Below, piece after piece: positions 12,201 through 20,610 of a DNA stretch of 64,000 bases. Location: positions 19,955,536 to 20,019,535 of the forward strand of contig NC_134524.1 in NCBI RefSeq assembly GCF_027942865.1, written 5' to 3'. Source of the stretch: Odontesthes bonariensis (lineage: Eukaryota; Chordata; Actinopteri; Atheriniformes; Atherinopsidae). Below the pieces are notes generated by a model. It was not told the DNA's origin, searched no databases, and was given only the letters and a program-made list of their open reading frames with translations. Each line of letters starts with the position of its first letter. Within the stretch, counting starts at the first letter, position 1. The position numbers and the translations under genes were made by a program.

Positions 12201-15200
12201 ATCGCGCGCAAAGCAGCATGGGAAGAACCTGACGTCATTTGATAGACATTCGTAGCGCCCAATAAACGGCTCTAGGCATTCGTAAACCACGCCTCAAATA
12301 CGAGAAAATGCACACCTAGTTCCCAGACCACCATCTCATCGAGATTGTGGACGCGTCAGCCAGGCTAGGGATAGGTATGATTGTACCGCAATTTAAAATT
12401 AAAGTGGGGAAAAGGGTAAGTGATGGAGTATCAGTATATACTGGAGAAATGATTGCGGTACTTTTAGCAGTTCAATGGATAGAAGAGGTTAAACCATTAA
12501 AGTCAATTATATGTTCAGATTCAAGTTCTTCATTAGTTAGTATTCAAAATAGTAAGTCAGAAAGTAGACCAGATGTATTAATAGAAATAGAACAAACACT
12601 ATATAGAATTAATATGATGGGGCTTATAGTTCATTTTATATGGATACCAGCGCATTATGGAGTTGAGGGAAATGAAATGGCAGATAGAATGGCAAAACAG
12701 AGTGTAAAAAGAGCAATGATTGATATTAATGTAAGAATGAGTGTAAAAGAGGTAAAGGGTATTATAAAACAAAAAATGGAAGAGAGATGGCAAAAGTTAT
12801 GGGAGGAAGAAAGAAAAGGACGTTGGTTGTTTAAAATACAAAGGAAAATAGGGAAAATGAGAAGAACAGAAAGAAGTAGGAGAGAGGAGATCATTATAAC
12901 AAGACTTAGAATTGGACATAATGGATTAAATAAAAACTTATATATGATAGGAAAACATCAATCAGGGAAATGTGAGTGTGGGGAAGATGAGACAATAGAA
13001 CATGTTATGATATATTGTAGGAATTATCAGGTTCAGAGAAATAATTTAATTAGAAAGCTTAGTAGGATGAAAATGAAATTAGATATAGTAGATTTATTGC
13101 AAAAAGAATCAGGAAACAGATGTTATCAGGAAATTTTTTATTATTTAAAACGGTGTAGGTTATATAATAGAATATAGTATAGATAAAGTATATAAATGAG
13201 GGTATATGAGTAGGGAGTATGTAAAAGTGTAGGCATAAATAGATATATGGGTGTATAGATGAGTGTTGACGTATAGGTATATATATAGGTGTGTGAATAT
13301 ATATATATATATATATATATAAATTTATATTGAACGGGTATATATTAATATAGGGATATAGATAAATGTCATGTGATCCACACTCCATATCAGTAGGTGG
13401 CGGTAATGCTACTAAAAGTTGTTTGCCAACCGCCAATATAAAATCCGAAAGAGAGAGAGAGAGACAGTAAGGAGAGAAAACAAAGGAAGAAGAGAACAGA
13501 GGACGAAGAGAACAGAGGAAGAAGAGAACAGAGGAAGAAGAGAACAGAGGAAGAAGGGAACAGAGGAAGAAGGGAACAGAGGAAGAAGGGAAGGGACGGC
13601 CTGTAGGCCCGGTAAAGGGGGAACTGGGGGAACTGGCAAGGTAGAAACGGGGGAGGATGAAGAGAACGGCATGCAGGATGGACAGTGGGAACGGTAAAGG
13701 GGGAACCGGGGGTAACTGGCACAGGGGAACCAACAAGGAAAGAGAGGAAGGAAGGACAGCAGCAACGGCAACGGGAGCCAACACTGAGAAAGGACGATTG
13801 CAGCAGGACTGAAGGAATAACGAGGGAGAAACAAGAACGGGAGGATAAAGGTTCGCGATCGCTGGTGCCGGGAAGAAGAAAACAGGAGCCTGACGTCAGC
13901 TACGCAGCTACGGGACATGTAGTCTTCTAGGACGGCGGCGAGGTTCGCGATCGCTGGTGCCGGGAAGAAGAAGACAGGAGCCTGACGTCAGCTACGCAGC
14001 TACGGGACAGGAGTCTTCTAGGACGGCGGCGAGGTTCGCGATCGCTGGTGCCGGGAAGAAGAAGACAGGAGCCTGACGTCAGCTACGCAGCTACGGGACA
14101 GGAGTCTTCTAGGACGGCGGCGAGGTGGATCGGACCAGAAATCACCACAACGCCTGTGTGAAATTGGCTAAAGGAAAGAAACTCCCTCTTAAGTGTTAAA
14201 TACGTTTGTCCTCTCTTTTCCGTTGCTGGATATTGAGTACTCCTTGTTGTCCCATCTGAGGTGCAGTGGCGGGCCGTGACTACGCAGAGCAAGAGTATCA
14301 GCTGAGTACACAGAAAGAAGAGAACTCCACGGACCCGCCCACTTGGTATTGACGGCGCAACTCTGGACCTTGAAGGCCATTCAAAGACTCTGACCCTTGG
14401 ACTGCTACATTTCTATCCATTTTAGTCTCGTACCTCTTTCTTTTATTCCCTTTTATTTGTCATATGTTAATGGTTTTAACAGATGGCTTTTTTTATTGTT
14501 TCTAGTTGAGACATTTTATTGTGTTTTTTTTTTTTTAGCTTTTGCCTTTTATTCGTTTTTAGTCTATTGCTGGTTAGTCTGATCCCCGAATAAAGTTTAT
14601 TGTGAATCCAAACTTTTTAGTGCCTTTTAATTTCTCAACAGTGGAATCATTTGCTGGTGTCACTGTCCAATATTTTAATATTGGAACCCCCCCCCCCACG
14701 TGTGACATGTTGCAGCAACACAACAAACTACAGACACAAAAAGAAGATGCAGCTCGGCGTGATGAAGATGATGGTAAATGAGCGAGGAAAAAAACAGTAA
14801 AGAGAAGGTTTTTCAGTTACCTTGAGCATGTCCACAGTAAAGGAGTGAACTGAACGCTGAAAGGAGGATTGACACGTCATTAGATATCAAGCTGAAAGAC
14901 ACAGAATCACTGAAAAAAAAAAAAAAAAAACATTCAGAACACAGAGATGATGGCAACAGCTGTTCGTGAATCAACAGCATCGCAAACTGACAACAAAGTT
15001 AGAAATGAGGAAGGAAGCATCACGGTAGAATGCAAAATTAGATATAAAGAGAAGGAACTGTTTTTAAATAAAGAAATGTAGCACTGAATTAATGAAGTAT
15101 TATAGATTGGGAGTCGTCTCAGTATTGTGCAAATCTCTTTGTCGAATGAACCCACAACATTCTGATCTGACTGCAAATAATTGACTTCATCTGCGCTGCT

Positions 15201-15259
15201 CAAACAGAGAAAGTGATGTACTTACACAGAAGCCCCAGCAAAAGCAAGTTCGGCCCCAT
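284..15259 (-). CDS. Fc receptor-like Ig receptor, gene A (three Ig domains)
   Basis: Spliced coding exons, in order: 15259-15226, 14856-14821, 5197-4892, 4490-4215, 1640-1398, 1281-1168, 816-748, 450-400, 315-284. All have GT-AG borders and phase-compatible junctions, giving 386 residues without a stop. Residues 1-23 are a hydrophobic signal peptide split over a 34-nt exon and a 36-nt mini-exon, a hallmark of Fc receptor genes. Three Ig domains follow (24-125, 126-217, 218-298), each with a Cys pair (for example VTLRC/GYVCRAG, VSLKC/YWCESG, VTLSC/GFYKCEH). Residues 299-336 hold the transmembrane segment. The tail carries YENE (YxN type), VYSSLL and a C-terminal SDYANV that fits the ITIM consensus. 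Family knowledge: teleost FCRL proteins are surface Ig-binding or regulatory receptors on leukocytes. Ligand and orthology are not assignable here. Intron 2 carries an 8-kb nested transposon. The exon structure is seen; the function is inferred. Confidence 0.85.
859..1004. mobile_element. Short SINE-like insertion in gene A intron
   Basis: These 146 bp sit between the transmembrane and first cytoplasmic exons of gene A and are missing from gene B, where the flanks join directly near 40,196. The text 'gtatagcacatttcatgtac' and 'caaagtgctttacat' is a widespread teleost short-repeat signature. The exact family is not assigned. Confidence 0.5.
1648..2720. other. Gene A intron between D2 and D3, unique part
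   Basis: Non-coding intron sequence with close homology to gene B (about 40,838-41,755). Gene B lacks a few tens of bases near 1,970-2,110 and near 2,300. No gene or complete mobile element was recognised here. Confidence 0.6.
2725..3979. mobile_element. Non-autonomous PIF/Harbinger-like element
   Basis: Ends are perfect inverted repeats GGCCCTCATTTATCAA / TTGATAAATGAGGGCC. The flanking triplets are AGT (2722-2724) and ATT (3980-3982). The gene B intron reads aatacacattgtg at this place, an empty site with one ATT, so the target duplication is probably ATT with one base changed. A 3-bp TSD and GGSCCTCAT-type ends fit PIF/Harbinger. The 1.26-kb interior has no recognisable transposase, so the element depends on a helper. 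Confidence 0.75.
5230..6072. other. Gene A intron 2, distal part
   Basis: Intron sequence homologous to gene B 44,005-44,826. From about 5,913 it is also homologous to relic C (51,125 onward). No coding potential was seen. Confidence 0.6.
6073..6370 (-). mobile_element. tRNA-derived SINE in gene A intron 2
   Basis: Present in gene A only; gene B (near 44,830) and relic C (near 51,284) join 'gctattg' directly to 'gaggac'. The minus-strand 5' part (about 6,362-6,290) is tRNA-like, with a box A-type GTGGCTCAGTGGTTAGAG and a box B GGTTCGATTCC. This is the usual Pol III promoter of tRNA-derived SINEs. The tail is a different sequence ending AATCTTAATC. It is not a functional tRNA gene, because it is fused to a non-tRNA body. 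Confidence 0.7.
6991..7130 (+). repeat. (ACGTG)28 tandem repeat in LINE 5' UTR
   Basis: Twenty-eight perfect copies of a 5-mer, 140 bp, no interruption. Read as TGACG it is an array of CRE half-sites; read as ACGTG it is the core of E-box/HRE-type sites. It lies just before ORF1, where non-LTR elements keep their internal promoter. Confidence 0.95.
7216..8454 (+). CDS. LINE ORF1, Gag-like nucleic-acid-binding protein
   Basis: 412 residues. The N-terminal third is acidic and polar. A central region resembles the RRM-like segment of Jockey/I-type ORF1 proteins. Residues about 222-275 carry three zinc knuckles: CX2CX4HX4C (CYKCQRYGHVAAAC), CX2CX3HX4C (CPKCGGEHGYEEC) and CX2CX3HX6C. The motif SYAEAAKR follows, as in related elements. 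In this family ORF1 binds element RNA and forms the RNP. Two imperfect repeats of a Glu/Gln/Arg/Thr-rich segment lie near 8,165-8,270. The stop codon TAA overlaps the ORF2 start (TAATG). The frame is intact. Confidence 0.85.
   Translation: MASQGEDEGDDEMDNGDWSHVCGSGRSGKERRTKEDNMRGTQSSKRSLEGNSSDENNIVCKKVVREETKIIIKFRKEDEGIQLSPINLSRELKKKFGELILAKILRDGNLLIIVGSEEQKNKVMNSQNICKKMVNEIKILGEAKIARGVIYGIPVDEDLEKLKRSISGNEISNIKRLMRTVEGKRVESLSVMLEFQGEVLPEKIRVGCMVFPVRPYNSPPLRCYKCQRYGHVAAACKGKQRCPKCGGEHGYEECKNEKDICCNCGGQHRVTYGGCEVRRKAVEIEQVKVTQNISYAEAAKRMKKPRQVSGETIINTTSEQRQMRTDTVMTAEMNTTAEQRQIRTDTGLTAEKIMLFIAYVINCTEQVKYKTEKIKIIVKGAEKFFGIKDISWEHINKKLGGEGKTGGQEDRI
8454..13177 (+). pseudogene. LINE ORF2: APE endonuclease - RT - RNase H, split by a MITE
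   Basis: The frame runs 8454-11384 and resumes in phase at 12377-13177 after the inserted element; without it the protein would be 1,243 residues. Endonuclease motifs: QETW, CGDFNGHNSLWG, GSDHYP (about residues 1-215). Reverse transcriptase: FFDIERAYD, GTPQGSIVSP and the catalytic SLFADDGAMW (residues about 480-760). RNase H starts at YTDAS, continues with a CSDSSSS aspartate and ends at GNEMADRMAK. A C-terminal zinc-finger-like CxCx7Hx4C (CECGEDETIEHVMIYC) follows, as in R1/I elements. The enzyme nicks and copies element RNA by target-primed reverse transcription. The insertion falls inside the RNase H domain and would truncate it. Confidence 0.85.
11385..12367. mobile_element. 983-bp MITE inside LINE RNase H
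   Basis: Termini TAGCCTGG / CCAGGCTA are 8-bp perfect inverted repeats. GGGATAGGT is duplicated at 11376-11384 and 12368-12376 (9 bp). A second, 19-bp perfect inverted pair lies inside (11395-11413 and 12207-12225, starting TTCCCATGCTGC). Removing the insert plus one repeat restores the host reading frame. No transposase was seen. A 9-bp TSD suggests a Mutator-like or similar superfamily, not certain. Confidence 0.75.
13296..13323. repeat. (AT)n microsatellite in LINE 3' UTR
   Basis: An alternating AT tract of about 26 bp within an AT-rich LINE tail. Confidence 0.9.
13485..13590 (+). repeat. 16-bp purine tandem repeat
   Basis: About seven copies of a purine-rich unit, AAGAAGAGAACAGAGG with variants, part of the LTR-like element right after the LINE insertion. 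Long antisense open frames across 13,059-13,918 are products of this low-complexity DNA. Confidence 0.85.
13851..14125 (+). repeat. Three 91/92-bp tandem repeats with palindromic CRE
   Basis: Units start at 13851, 13943 and 14034, each with GTTCGCGATCGC, a perfect CRE octamer TGACGTCA and GTCTTCTAGGACGGCGGCG. Nearly identical between copies. Located in the LTR-like element upstream of its AATAAA. An enhancer or promoter role is inference. Confidence 0.9.
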
Positions 15260-15500
15260 CCTCACATCCAGCCCTGATAATGTGTCCCTCTGCTATATCT
15301 GAATATTTCCTCTTTGTAGCAGCATACAGGCTGAAACTGCAGCGTCTGAGCGGACACAGAGAACGTCAGTCAGATGGTATCAACAAGTTCTTTTTTCTTT
15401 AGTATTTCTTTTTTTTTTCACACCAACCACACATCTGCAATAGAGTTCGTATTCAGCACACTTTGTCACTTCCTGTCCAGTTACTGCAAATAAAGATGAA
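15260..15500 (-). promoter_or_regulatory. Putative myeloid-type promoter of gene A
   Basis: The stretch just upstream of the exon-1 ATG has no clear TATA box at a usual distance. On the minus strand it contains a purine box AAAGAGGAAA (complement of 15306-15315) and an Ets/PU.1-like ACAGGAAGTG (complement of 15467-15476). Both are retained at the same relative places before gene B (near 45,879 and 46,030). TATA-less promoters driven by PU.1/Ets sites are typical of mammalian Fc receptor genes. Use of these sites here is inference. Confidence 0.35.
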
Positions 15501-15839
15501 CTCATGATGATAAAAAAAAAAAATCTAAACAACATTAAAATGAAAATGAAGTTATGAGTTGAATCACATACATATCAAATCATTTTTTTAAATTTTTTAT
15601 GTTACATGTTCCTGTCCCTGAAAAACTCCCTGATTTTTGTTTTTTACTGCTTCACACCTTCAAACTGTGTTACTGTCATCACCACACAGGAACTGAAACT
15701 AGATCTTTTATCAACGGCCCATTTTAAAAGTACACAGCAAAGTGCAGTTAAAGTACCATGTGGTTGTGAGATATATTCTCAACACAGCATTAAGTACTTT
15801 TATTCCTGTTACGTTGAATCAAGTGTTTCAAGTCGTTGA

Positions 15840-16190
15840 AAAAAGTGAGATGATAACTAAAGTGATGCTTTCAGTAGACAGATAAAGAGCTCATTTCAAG
15901 TTCCTTGATTTAGATTGTTTATTTCGAACAGATAATGCAAAAAAAACAGGTCAGTATCAGGTGATGTAAAAAAAAGAGGCCTTTTATATCTCTTTTTTTT
16001 ACCCCGAGAGAAAGTAGGTAGAAGTTTACATTTATCGAGAGCTACCCCCTCATGTAGAAAAAGAGAAAAGAAAAAAGGAGTCTTCATACAGGCAATGCAT
16101 ACATATTCTTATCACTATATTTGTAAACAATTCAGCTCATTTTACAGTTGGGTTGGTATTATGATCACAAAAGTTGAAGTCATATCACTA
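15840..16190. other. Unassigned spacer
   Basis: Homology to gene B stops near 15,830. From there to the repeat start at 16,191 the DNA is AT-rich and I recognise no gene or element. Confidence 0.5.
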
Positions 16191-17625
16191 GCCCCTTTCA
16201 CACTGCGACCCGCTACCTTAGCGGGTCCAAATTGCACCTTCGACCCGCGTCGAGCAATGTGAACGCTTGGCGTGTATGGCAAGTATGGCAAGCCTAAAGT
16301 GCCACATTGCGCATCTAAGTATCACGTTAATATTGCAATTCACCCGCTAAAAGCACCTGTTTCCCCGAATTTTCGCCCGCTTTTTACGTCCGCAATGATG
16401 GTTCCGCACAACGGTCTAGGTAACGACGCGCGTAAGGAACATGCGTGTTGACCTGACAATACGCGCGTTCAAGACTTGCGTTTTCCTAATATGATAATAA
16501 TGTCCTTCCTTCTTTTCCGACAGCCAATGCATTTGACGTGGTTGCGGCCAATCGCTGATCAAGGCAGCCAGACCAAGATAGTACAGCACAGATCTGCTTT
16601 GTGGAAAACTCTGCACAGATCTCTGTGTGGCAATGTTGCCAAAGTTCACTGCATTGTCGTTTTACAAAGCTATAATTTTAGGAATACAACTCCTACACAT
16701 GCACTTCGCTGTTATTTTGAATCCATTTCCATGCATTTGTTCGTGTAAAAGTGTTTTCCATTGACATACTGTAGTAAATTCTGAGAGAGGTCGTCTTCAA
16801 AAACCGGTGTAAAAAATGAGTGATGAAGAAAGCTGCTGAAACGGACGTAGTCGAACAAAAGAAATCTTTATTTCTGTCATCAGGTCCGTCTCAGTTACAG
16901 AAAATGCATCCTCTGGGAGAGTCAGTGGTCAAATCGAAAAACTCTCTGCCTGGGGAGAGAAAGTCCCTTACTTTTAAAGAAGATTCAAGGCCACTGGTCC
17001 AGGCGTAAAGCCAAAAGATATGGTCTGACTGTAAGGTCCCATATCAAATCTACCTTATTTGGGTAAAACTATTTAAGAGTTTGTTTTTCAGTGTATCTCA
17101 GTGTCTTGCACGGAGACGCGCGGAGGCGTCTTGAAATTAACCAGCTGTGGACTCATTACACTCTGGTTCGTCCATTTTGTCTGTGGACTCAATGAACTCA
17201 GTTCAGATTTCCTCATGTGCCTTTAGGCCCCATTTTGCCTGTGGGTCCAAACACTTCACATACATTGCTGACTAATGTTTTGTGCGTTACAGTTGGTACT
17301 TGGACTAGTTCCTCTCAAAACAACAAAGTGATGGTACTGTGGTTAGAGTGACTGTTTAGCATGCAAATCTCTTGCGTCAGTGCAGGTTCGAATCCCGCGG
17401 TGGCGATTTTAGTTTTCCCCTCATACTCTCTCTTGTCTCTAACCAAGCCCGTTTCTTAAGTTTTTTTTTTTCTTTAGGCTATCCCTTGGCCGAAGGCCAG
17501 CAACCATGTTTCAACATGCCTCTTAAAATAGCACCTTCGAATCCCGTGTGAACTCTTGCTTACATGAGTTGTGTTATCTGTAATCAATCAGGAGCAGTGG
17601 CTCTATAAACTTCAATGAACTCTCG
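16191..17625 (+). mobile_element. Composite repeat, copy 1 (GCCCCTTTCACACTG end, tRNA-like segment)
   Basis: About 1.43 kb, matched in inverted orientation by 35,893-37,349. The left end GCCCCTTTCACACTG equals the complement of the copy 2 right end. The first 250 bp contain repeated CGACCCGCGTCG-type motifs typical of GC-rich fish MITEs. Further in lies a tRNA-like stretch. No matching inverted terminus was found at the other end, so this may be a MITE joined to SINE-like sequence rather than one transposon. Confidence 0.55.
17331..17405 (+). repeat. tRNA-like (Pol III) segment in composite repeat
   Basis: Reads GGTACTGTGGTTAGAG (box A-like), an ATGCAAA loop-like segment, then GGTTCGAATCCC (canonical box B). 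In copy 2 (complement of about 36,110-36,187) the box B has one change (GATTCGAATCCC). Acceptor pairing is poor and no CCA-type 3' end is seen, so this is a SINE head, not a tRNA gene. Confidence 0.5.
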
Positions 17626-17666
17626 CTCAAATGTAAGTTGATTACAGATAACAATCTGTAATCAAT

Positions 17667-18504
17667 CTGGAGCAGTTGCTCCATACATTTCAATTATCAG
17701 TGACAAGGATTTGCATAATGAGAAATTATACAATGTTCCACTACACTATTCTAAATGCTTCCACCAGGTTTGCTAAAATGTATATTTTGGTTTTCTGTGT
17801 GTTTCATGCTATGTAAAAAATGCCTGATTGCCCCTGAATATGTCAAATGACAATAAAACACGGCAATAAAAAGTGTAATATAAGTGCGGTTGTGAGCTAA
17901 TATCATTCCATCCTTTGAAAATTGATTTTGTTGGGATTACTTTCAAAATTTGAGCCCAATGATCGTTGTGACATTGTCATCTTTGTATAATTTCTCATTA
18001 TGCAAATCCTTGTCACTGACCCTAACATGGATTTTTTTTCTGCATTAAGCTCACATTAAGATCACCTACATTAAGATCACCTCACACAAATGAGTGCTGT
18101 TCTACATGCAGCTCAGAAGGTGGGGCGGAGGGAGTGAGAAAGACTGTTAATATTGTAAATATAAATAAATATTTTTTTCTGGTTCAGTTCCTTCAGCATT
18201 ATGAACTACATGTACACAGAAACACAGGCTATATTGTTAGTTTAGTCATTGGTAATTTTACATGTTTTCTGGTGGGCATTGAATTAATTTGAAGCTGAAT
18301 AAAACATGATAGTCAAGCTGGAACATCTCCTGGATAATGGTAAGTTCAGTGTGGCTACTCCTTATAGAATAGTTAGGCCCGTTAACAGGAACAGATGGAC
18401 ATGAAAAAGAAATCATTTTTGTCCAATACCACACAAAAAAAACTAGATACAGCTTAATTTGATGGGGGGGTGCACAATTGAAATGTATGGAGCAACTGCT
18501 CCAG
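17667..18504. mobile_element. Foldback element with 29-bp inverted arms
   Basis: 17667-17695 and 18476-18504 are perfect inverted copies (CTGGAGCAGTTGCTCCATAC...). Another element (17698-18018) sits inside next to the left arm. No coding sequence. Confidence 0.6.
17698..18018. mobile_element. Inner MITE, 34-bp terminal inverted repeats
   Basis: Arms CAGTGACAAGGATTTGCATA... (17698-17731) and its complement (17985-18018) are perfect. The 321-bp element abuts the left arm of the outer foldback. The superfamily is not clear, as no convincing TSD was seen. Confidence 0.65.
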
Positions 18505-19140
18505 ACCAATCACGTTGCCGATTTACGACAACAAACTGGAAAAATGACAACCTGCCTGGTGCTGTCAAATCTAACCTACAGAAAGGAATCTCGCAAACTA
18601 TCATTTTAAAGTGAACATGAAATAATAATTATCAACGATAATGCTCATTCATGTATTTCTGAATTGAGCCAAATAAATTCTAAATAGTGCTTTATTTACA
18701 GCACGAAGCACAATTATGCAAGTGACCTTTCATGTTGTCATTTTGATCAATTAATGGAATTCCAATAATTATTGATAACCACCCACGTGTTTGTAACGTG
18801 GGCTAAATTAATTCCAAACAGTGCTTTATTTATAGTACAAACAACTATTGTGCAAGTGGATGATAAGGTTACCTTTTCATGTTGTCATTTTTTATTAATG
18901 AATGGAAATAATTCTAATTATCAATGATAAGGACCATTCAGGTATTCATTTATTGATTTATTCACTAATAACTATGCAACACATAAAAAAGTCAAAACAA
19001 GTACGGCATACACATCAACTGGCATTTACATCAACCGGCATAAACTTATTTACATATATACATAACCATAATAAAAGGAATGATACAAATGGAATAGAAT
19101 TTTTTTTTTTTTTATTTGATTTGATTTTTTTATTTCAGAT
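18505..19140. other. AT-rich intergenic DNA
   Basis: Contains two diverged direct copies of an ~110-bp segment (about 18,660 and 18,800: 'gtgctttattta', 'caagtg..cctttcatgttgtcat'). No gene is supported. Confidence 0.5.
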
Positions 19141-19387
19141 GTTCTAGGGAGATCAACATCCTCCAAGTCAACAGAACAAAATCATATAAGCAAAATCCCA
19201 CTTAACACACCTGAAAAGGAGTGGGAAGAAGCATAGCTTATTGAATCCCACCCCTACACATTCAAAATATAACACATATTACTTATACGCACCTCCATGT
19301 AAAATCAAAACTATACCATAAATGTTATACATGCATATCCAAATAATACAAAAAGAAAGAGAGATAGAGGGAAAAACAAAATTAAAA

Positions 19388-20606
19388 TCACAGCATGTTT
19401 TCACTCATGTATCTCTGAAAAACGGTCTGTTTATACATTTTCTTGAATTGATACAAACTTTGACATTTTTTTAACTCCACCTTCAGAGCATTCCACATCC
19501 TTACTCCACATATTGATAAACTGAAACCTCTCATTCTCGTTCTATTCCTGGTTCTTTTGAAATTAAATGTCCTTCTTAAATTATAATGTACATCTTCCAG
19601 ACTAAACAATTGTTGAATGTTACCAGGTAGCTTATTATTTTTTGCCTTGTACATAAATTTCATTGTTTGATATTTTACCATATCAACAAATTTTAAGATC
19701 TTTGACTGCAAAAAAAGTGAATGAGTATGGTCCACATATCTTACCTTATGAATAACACGAATTGCTCTTTTTTGAAGAACAACTATAGAATTCAATGAAC
19801 TTTTGTAATTATTGCCCCATACTTCCACACAATACATTAAATAAGGCAGAACTAAAGAACAGTACAGAATATAGAGTGAATCAAAATCTAAAAACATTTT
19901 GGCTTTATTTATTACTGAAATACTCCTTGATATCTTGCTTTGTAGGTATTTGATTTGTGGTTTCCAACTTATTCTATCATCAATTATGACTCCAAGAAAT
20001 TTTATTTCAAAAACTCTCTCAATGTTCACCCCTTCAATTGAAATACATGCCTCTGTGTCCCGTTTACAGTTTCCAAACAACATAAATTTTGTCTTTGCTA
20101 AGTTTAAGGATAATTTATTATAATCAAACCAAACTTTCAATTTACTAATTTCAGTCATAACATCATCCTGTAACTTCTTTAAATTATCTCCTGAACTAAA
20201 AATGTTTGTATCATCAGCAAAAAGAACCAATTTCAATAACTTAGACACTTTGCATATATCATTAATGTACAAAATAAACAATTTCGGCCCCAACACCGAA
20301 CCTTGTGGGACCCCACACACAATATCTAAGTACGATGAACAACAGTCCCCCAGTTTGACAAATTGACGCCTCCTATCTAAGTAGCTTTTAACCCAATCTA
20401 GAACCACTCCCCTGATACCATACTTTTCCAATTTACTGATTAGTAATTGGTGATTTATTGTATCAAATGCTTTTTTTAAAATCAATGAATATTCTTATTG
20501 CAAATTGCTTATTGTCGATAGATTTAGTGATTTCTTCAATTGTTTCTGTCAGTGCCATTGTTGTTGATCTGTTTGATCGAAACCCATATTGACTTTCAGA
20601 AAGTAA
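19388..20606 (-). pseudogene. LINE reverse transcriptase, C-terminal part
   Basis: Contains FDTINHQLL, GVPQGSVLGP and the catalytic VLFADDTNIF, then the thumb and C-terminal tail ending near 19,388. Upstream frame text (20,606-20,478) gives YGFRSNRST and FIDFKKAF. An extra base in the A run at about 20,471-20,477 shifts frame just before AFDTI. Continuous by homology with 31,596-32,347 across the Gypsy insertion. Confidence 0.85.
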
Positions 20607-20610
20607 CTGG

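Larger units (their letters stand above)
6969..13463 (+). mobile_element. Full-length I-type (I/Nimb-like) LINE retrotransposon
   Basis: Flanked by the 13-bp direct repeat ACAGTAAGGAGAG (6956-6968 and 13464-13476), which defines a complete insertion into the LTR-like element. Order: 5' UTR with 28 ACGTG units, ORF1 with CCHC knuckles, TAATG overlap, ORF2 with APE endonuclease, reverse transcriptase and RNase H, then a 3' UTR with AT and GA simple repeats. The short motif GGTGGCGGTAATGC lies near 13,395. An RNase H after the RT places it in the I group (I, Nimb, LOA, R1 relatives). Nimb is my guess and would need a phylogeny. Both ORFs are open except for a MITE in ORF2, so the copy is young. 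Confidence 0.8.
6666..14707 (+). mobile_element. LTR-like element (solo LTR or non-autonomous), carrier of the LINE nest
   Basis: The ends are TGTCA...TGACA, the short TG...CA inverted terminus of LTRs. The 5-bp direct repeat TGTTG flanks it at 6661-6665 and 14708-14712. Genes B (about 45,287) and C (about 51,748) have one TGTTG and no insert, so the insertion is specific to copy A. Without the inserted LINE the element is about 1.5 kb. It has a TATA-like catataagg near 6,933, GA-rich and 91-bp tandem repeats, and AATAAA at 14589-14594. No second LTR or coding interior was found, so a solo LTR is the simplest reading. The superfamily is unknown. Confidence 0.7.

Noticed and set aside
13059..13918. 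Long antisense Pro/Ser/Leu-rich frames
   Set aside because: Low-complexity purine repeats read backwards; no domain, and they cross the LINE/LTR border.
13851..14125. CRISPR-like array
   Set aside because: Repeats are head-to-tail 91-bp units without distinct spacers, in an animal transposon.
17331..17405. Functional tRNA gene
   Set aside because: Box A and B present but acceptor pairing fails; it is part of a repeated composite element.
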